Shown here: positions 6,381 to 9,546 of the stretch, piece by piece | Layout of the letters: the number at the start of each line of letters is the position of its first letter | Numbering within the stretch: the stretch's first letter is position 1 | Assembly: GCA_964587525.1 (NCBI GenBank) | Contig: CAZPLZ010000129.1 | Location: 1 to 9,546 of the forward strand | Length of the DNA: 9,546 bases | Reading direction: 5' to 3' | Source of the DNA: CAZPLZ01 sp964587525 | GTDB taxonomy: Bacteria; Oederibacteriota; CAKKQC01 | Position numbers and translations under genes: made by a program | Notes under the pieces: generated by a model | Database searches by the model: none | What the model saw: the letters and a program-made list of their open reading frames with translations, nothing else | What the model was told of the DNA's origin: nothing

Positions 6381-6388
6381 AAGGAGGA
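6381..6388 (+). promoter_or_regulatory. Ribosome binding site of the GH42 gene
   Basis: AAGGAGGA lies six bases before ATG 6394 (counted from AGGAGG). This near-perfect Shine-Dalgarno fixes the start and suggests efficient translation. Confidence 0.85.
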
Positions 6389-6393
6389 TTTGC

Positions 6394-8412
6394 ATGCTTA
6401 TCGGCGTTGACTATTACCCAGAACACTGGGAACGCTCGGACTGGGAGCCACACGCCAAGCTCATGGCGGATGGTGGATTCAAGATCGTCCGGGTGGCCGA
6501 ATTCGCGTGGTCCAAAATGGAGTCGCGTGAGGGCCGCTACGACTTCGGCTGGCTTGACGACGCGATCAGGGTCCTCCGTACGCACAATATTCAAGTCATC
6601 CTGAGCACGCCCACCGCGACCCCACCACCGTGGCTGGTCACACAGCACCCTGAAACCCTGGCCATGAACCAGGACGGCGTGCGGATGGAAGCCGGCGGGC
6701 GGCGTCACTACTGCTTTTCGAGCCCGAAGTACCGGGAGCTATCCCGCCGGATCGTGACCGCGATGGCCCAGCACTACGCCGACCACCCGGCCGTCGTCGG
6801 CTGGCAGATCGACAACGAGATCGGCGGCCCGCACTGCTGGTGCGACACCTGCGCCAAAGCGTTTCGGGAATGGCTCAAGACTCGCCACGGCACGCTGGAG
6901 AATCTCAACAAGGTCTGGGGCACCATCTTCTGGGGACAGGAATACTTTGACTGGAACGAGATCCCCCTCCCACGCCACAAGCACGCGTCACATTCGCCCA
7001 GCATCCGGCTGGATCACCAGCGCTTCCATTCGGATCAGGTGGTGAGCTACCACGACATGCAGGTGGAGATTCTCAGGAAGCTCTGTCCCGGCAAGTGGAT
7101 CACGCACAATTTCATGGGCTTCTACGACCAGGTGGATTACTTCACACTCGCCAAGCGGCTGGATTTCGTCTCCCTGGACTACTATCCCGGAAGCAAACCC
7201 CTGTCCTTCCCCGAGCACAGCGAATACAGGAATGGCAAGCAATTAAGCGAGAGCCACGACTATACCCGCTCGCTTAAGCACAAGCCGTGGTGGATCATGG
7301 AACAGCGGTCAGGACTTACGGGCTGGTTGGACGTCTTCCAGTCCGGCGACAAGCCAGGACAGCTCCGCCTGTGGACATACCAGACGGTGGCCCACGGGGC
7401 CGACGCGGTGATCTATTTCCGCTGGCGCACCTCCCGGTACGGCATCGAGCAGTACTGGCACGGGGTGCTGGACCACCACGGCCAGCCCGGACGACGGTAC
7501 CAAGAGCTGACGCGGGTGGCGCGCGAGTTCGCCGCACTCGGGGACAGGCTGGAAGGATCGGCATACACGGCGCCCGTCGGAATCCTGATCAACCCTGAAG
7601 CGCGCTGGGCGATGAGCATCCAGAAGGGCAACCCGCACTTCAACTACCTCGGGCATTCCGGGCAGTATCACCAGGCGTTTGCTTATCATCACGTCGGGGT
7701 CGAGTACTACCAGCCGTCGGATGACCTCTCCATGTGCAAGATCCTCGTCGCGCCAGCACTCTTCCTGTGTGATGACAGGCTGGCCGCTAAACTCACGGAC
7801 TATGTGCAAAGCGGCGGAACCCTCGTGGTCACGTTCCGCAGTGGCGTGAAGGACGTGCATAACGTCGTGGTGAACGACCGGCTTCCGGGTGCGCTCAAGC
7901 ACCTCACCGGCTGCATCGTCGAGGAATACGACTCACTCGTGTACCAAGAGACATGCCGAGTTGAGACCCAAGCACCGCTTCCCAAGCGGAGCGTGAAAGC
8001 TTCCATCTGGTGCGACCAACTCCGGCTCGCCGGAGCCAAGGCCATCGCCCGTTACCGCGAAGGGCTGTTTAAAGACTCACCGGCGGCGGCGATCAACCGC
8101 TACGGCATGGGGCGCGTCGTCTACGTGGGCTTCCAGGGCGATCGGGTGTTCTACGCAACCCTGGTCAAGTGGCTGCTTTCCCAGCACAAGCTGCTGCCGT
8201 CCATCGCCCCTTCCGAGCACGTGGAAATCACTGAACGGGTGAAGGGGAAGGATCGATTTCTCTTCGTGCTGAACCATGCCGGGAGCCAGCAGAAAATCAC
8301 GCTGCCGGCAAAGGCGCGGTACCGCGACCTGCTGACGGGGCGGAAAACCCCGCGGGTGGTCACCCTGGCCCCTTATGACGTCAAGATCCTCACGACGATT
8401 CAAACGACTTGA
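6394..8412 (+). CDS. GH42 family beta-galactosidase-like glycosidase
   Basis: A complete 672-residue glycoside hydrolase of family 42, whose members are retaining enzymes, mostly beta-galactosidases. The TIM barrel starts at once (LIGVDYYPEHW, residues 2-12). The expected acid/base is Glu142 in GWQIDNEIG and the nucleophile Glu303 in WWIMEQRSGLTGW. Cys107 and Cys148, Cys150 and Cys153 (HCWCDTC) match the zinc cluster of many GH42 enzymes. A trimerisation domain with a glutaminase-like fold follows from about 390 (VGILINPEARWAM; ILVAPALFLCDD; YVQSGGTLVVTFRSG), and a small C-terminal beta domain ends at TIQTT. There is no signal peptide, so it acts in the cytoplasm. No sugar transporter or sugar regulator is visible beside it, so the substrate is open: beta-galactosides, or related intracellular glycosides. 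It is divergent from the cus operon and overlaps nadC by 38 nt. Confidence 0.93.
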   Translation: MLIGVDYYPEHWERSDWEPHAKLMADGGFKIVRVAEFAWSKMESREGRYDFGWLDDAIRVLRTHNIQVILSTPTATPPPWLVTQHPETLAMNQDGVRMEAGGRRHYCFSSPKYRELSRRIVTAMAQHYADHPAVVGWQIDNEIGGPHCWCDTCAKAFREWLKTRHGTLENLNKVWGTIFWGQEYFDWNEIPLPRHKHASHSPSIRLDHQRFHSDQVVSYHDMQVEILRKLCPGKWITHNFMGFYDQVDYFTLAKRLDFVSLDYYPGSKPLSFPEHSEYRNGKQLSESHDYTRSLKHKPWWIMEQRSGLTGWLDVFQSGDKPGQLRLWTYQTVAHGADAVIYFRWRTSRYGIEQYWHGVLDHHGQPGRRYQELTRVAREFAALGDRLEGSAYTAPVGILINPEARWAMSIQKGNPHFNYLGHSGQYHQAFAYHHVGVEYYQPSDDLSMCKILVAPALFLCDDRLAAKLTDYVQSGGTLVVTFRSGVKDVHNVVVNDRLPGALKHLTGCIVEEYDSLVYQETCRVETQAPLPKRSVKASIWCDQLRLAGAKAIARYREGLFKDSPAAAINRYGMGRVVYVGFQGDRVFYATLVKWLLSQHKLLPSIAPSEHVEITERVKGKDRFLFVLNHAGSQQKITLPAKARYRDLLTGRKTPRVVTLAPYDVKILTTIQTT

Positions 8413-9301
8413 CCCACGCCGGCTAGCGCAGTTCGTCCGTACCGCCCTAGCCGAGGACCTGGGCCGGGGGGACCTCACCACGACAGCCATCATCCCGCCC
8501 TCCCGGCGGGCGCAGGCGGTCATCGTGGCCAAAAGGGGGGGCATCATAGCGGGGTTGTTGGCAGCCCAGGCCGTCTTCCGCGCACGCTCCCCCCGCCTCA
8601 AGTTCAAGCCACTGGTCCGTGAAGGTGCTCGGGTGCACCGCGGTCAGCGGGTGGCTGCGTGCTCCGGCCCGCTGCGGGCCATCCTGACGGGGGAACGCCT
8701 CGCCCTCAATCTGCTGTCCCGGCTTTCTGGCATCACGACCCTGACCCGTGCATTTGTGGACGCCGCCCGGCCCTACGGTGTCGCGATAATGGACACGCGC
8801 AAAACCACCCCCTTGCTGCGCGAACTGGAGAAATACGCCGTGCGGGTTGGCGGTGGGCACAACCACCGGATGAACTTAGCATTGGCCGTGCTCATTAAGG
8901 ACAACCACATCGCCGCGGCAGGCACCGTTACGCGGGCGGTCGCGCTGGCCCGCAGGAAAACGCGTATGAGCGTTGAAGTGGAGGCCCAAAGCCTGCCCCA
9001 GGTGCGCGAAGCGCTTGCCGCGGGAGCCGACATCATCATGCTGGACAACCTCCCCATAGGCCAGATGCGGAAGGCTATTCACCTGATCCGGAAATGGGGC
9101 AGCACCAAGATCGAAATTTCTGGTGGCGTCACCCTTGCGAACCTCCGCCGCTATGCGCGCCTCAAACCGGATGACATCTCCGTGGGTGCCCTCACGCACT
9201 CCGCCCCGGCGCTGGGTTTCTCGCTCGACATCCTTAGGGCTACTGACTCAATTCCTGCCTCAAAACCCACTCGACCGCCACGGAAAGATCCGAGACAATA
9301 G
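8375..9301 (+). CDS. nadC: Nicotinate-nucleotide pyrophosphorylase (quinolinate phosphoribosyltransferase)
   Basis: NadC converts quinolinate and PRPP to nicotinate mononucleotide, CO2 and pyrophosphate in de novo NAD synthesis in the cytoplasm. Its 308 residues show the N-terminal domain signature ALAEDLGRGDLTT (24-36), GERLALNLLSRLSGI (106-120), MDTRKTTP (139-146), VGGGHNHR (158-165), LIKDNHI (173-179), EVEAQS (201-206), ADIIMLDN (218-225), EISGGV (247-252) and DDISVGALTHSAPALGFSLD (266-285). These cover the PRPP- and quinolinate-binding face of the barrel. The usual HRxGLxD segment reads HRMNLAL, so the common Asp is absent. The start ATG 8375 lies inside the GH42 gene and has no clear Shine-Dalgarno; no other ATG is available before the conserved region, so translation probably depends on coupling to GH42. 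About 20 residues follow the normal C terminus and are antisense to gmhB. Confidence 0.95.
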   Translation: MTSRSSRRFKRLDPRRLAQFVRTALAEDLGRGDLTTTAIIPPSRRAQAVIVAKRGGIIAGLLAAQAVFRARSPRLKFKPLVREGARVHRGQRVAACSGPLRAILTGERLALNLLSRLSGITTLTRAFVDAARPYGVAIMDTRKTTPLLRELEKYAVRVGGGHNHRMNLALAVLIKDNHIAAAGTVTRAVALARRKTRMSVEVEAQSLPQVREALAAGADIIMLDNLPIGQMRKAIHLIRKWGSTKIEISGGVTLANLRRYARLKPDDISVGALTHSAPALGFSLDILRATDSIPASKPTRPPRKDPRQ

Positions 9302-9546
9302 CACTGGGGACCACTCGTTCCCGGGTGGCGAGCAACCGGTGCACAGCGCCATAGCCGGTCAGGACGAGAATTCCTCTCCCACCCAATCGTAAGCCCATCT
9401 TCACATCCGAAAGCCGGTCGCCGATCACCACACAGCCAGTGAGGGTCGCGCCGAGTGCACGCGACGCACGGACCGCCATACCAGGTTTTGGTTTACGGCA
9501 CTCGCAAATCCGGCGCAGGAGCGGGTGACCGGCTTGGGGGTGATGG
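9240..9546 (-). CDS. gmhB: D-glycero-D-manno-heptose 1,7-bisphosphate phosphatase, 5' end beyond the window
   Basis: This is the C-terminal part of a HAD-family heptose bisphosphate phosphatase, which acts in ADP-heptose synthesis for the LPS inner core. The frame is open from the window edge, and 102 residues are visible. It begins HHPQAGHPLLRRICECRKPKPGM, which contains the family's CPHHP...CxCRKPKPG zinc loop; the first Cys would lie just outside. HAD motif III lysine is in RKPKPG and motif IV is GDRLSDV. It ends with a short tail at TAG 9240-9242. The ATG at 9479 is an internal Met, not the start. It runs against nadC with a 62-bp tail-to-tail overlap. A histidinol-phosphatase-type HAD relative is the main alternative, as the catalytic N terminus is not visible. 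Confidence 0.85.
   Translation of the reverse strand, partial: HHPQAGHPLLRRICECRKPKPGMAVRASRALGATLTGCVVIGDRLSDVKMGLRLGGRGILVLTGYGAVHRLLATRERVVPSAIVSDLSVAVEWVLRQELSQ

Larger units (their letters stand above)
6197..6393. other. Divergent intergenic region between cusC and the GH42 gene
   Basis: This 197-bp region must hold the promoters of both the cus operon and the GH42-nadC pair. It is noticeably more AT-rich at 6230-6280 than its surroundings. It contains a perfect palindrome (6299-6314), a TATAAA-like box on the minus strand (6253-6258) and a good ribosome binding site for GH42. I find no MerR-type (CueR-like) long dyad with the CCTTCC..GGAAGG pattern, and no CusR-like box. Confidence 0.6.

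Noticed and set aside
7309..7902. Open frame on the minus strand within the GH42 gene (197 codons).
   Set aside because: It overlaps the trimerisation and barrel region of GH42 on the opposite strand and has no recognisable product.
9240..9479. A separate small 79-residue protein starting at ATG 9479.
   Set aside because: The frame continues open to the window edge and encodes the CECRKPKPG zinc-loop motif of GmhB, so the Met is internal.

Overview
The window is dense, GC-rich bacterial DNA (roughly 60% G+C by eye). It holds a three-gene heavy-metal efflux operon on the minus strand, a GH42 glycosidase followed by nadC on the plus strand, and the 3' part of a gmhB-type heptose phosphatase gene on the minus strand at the right edge. 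A tripartite RND pump with an outer-membrane factor plus a heptose-bisphosphate phosphatase point to a Gram-negative, LPS-making organism. The short repeats downstream of the pump (core CTTTTTCmGCA..CCTG) remind me of intergenic repeats in Nitrospira genomes, so Nitrospirota is my best guess. That guess rests on memory and was not searched.

Layout: positions 1-186 are non-coding, with inverted repeats and two degenerate direct repeats. Positions 187-6196 (minus) are transcribed right to left as an outer-membrane factor (cusC-like), a membrane-fusion protein (cusB-like) and an RND pump (cusA-like). The first two genes overlap by 11 nt and the last two are 32 nt apart. The pump is a close CusA relative that keeps the three methionines of the Cu(I)/Ag(I) site. 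Its reading frame is broken after residue 177 by a net loss of two bases, in the centre of a 13-bp palindrome. Positions 6197-6393 are a divergent intergenic region with a perfect 7-2-7 palindrome (6299-6314) that could be an operator. Positions 6394-8412 (plus) encode a complete GH42 beta-galactosidase-like enzyme, and 8375-9301 (plus) encode NadC, starting inside the GH42 gene. Positions 9240-9546 (minus) are the C-terminal part of GmhB, overlapping nadC tail to tail by 62 nt.

The cus genes together would form one envelope-spanning pump: CusA in the inner membrane, CusB as periplasmic adaptor and CusC as outer-membrane channel. The adaptor is the most unusual protein here. It carries three Cys/Met/His metal-binding modules, two before and one after the adaptor core. 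Modules 2 and 3 are identical in protein over 27 residues but differ silently at 13 codons. No CusF, sensor kinase/regulator or MerR-type gene is visible. GH42, NadC and GmhB have no obvious link to metal efflux. I see no new multi-gene system; the points worth checking are the adaptor architecture, the frameshift and the divergent palindrome.
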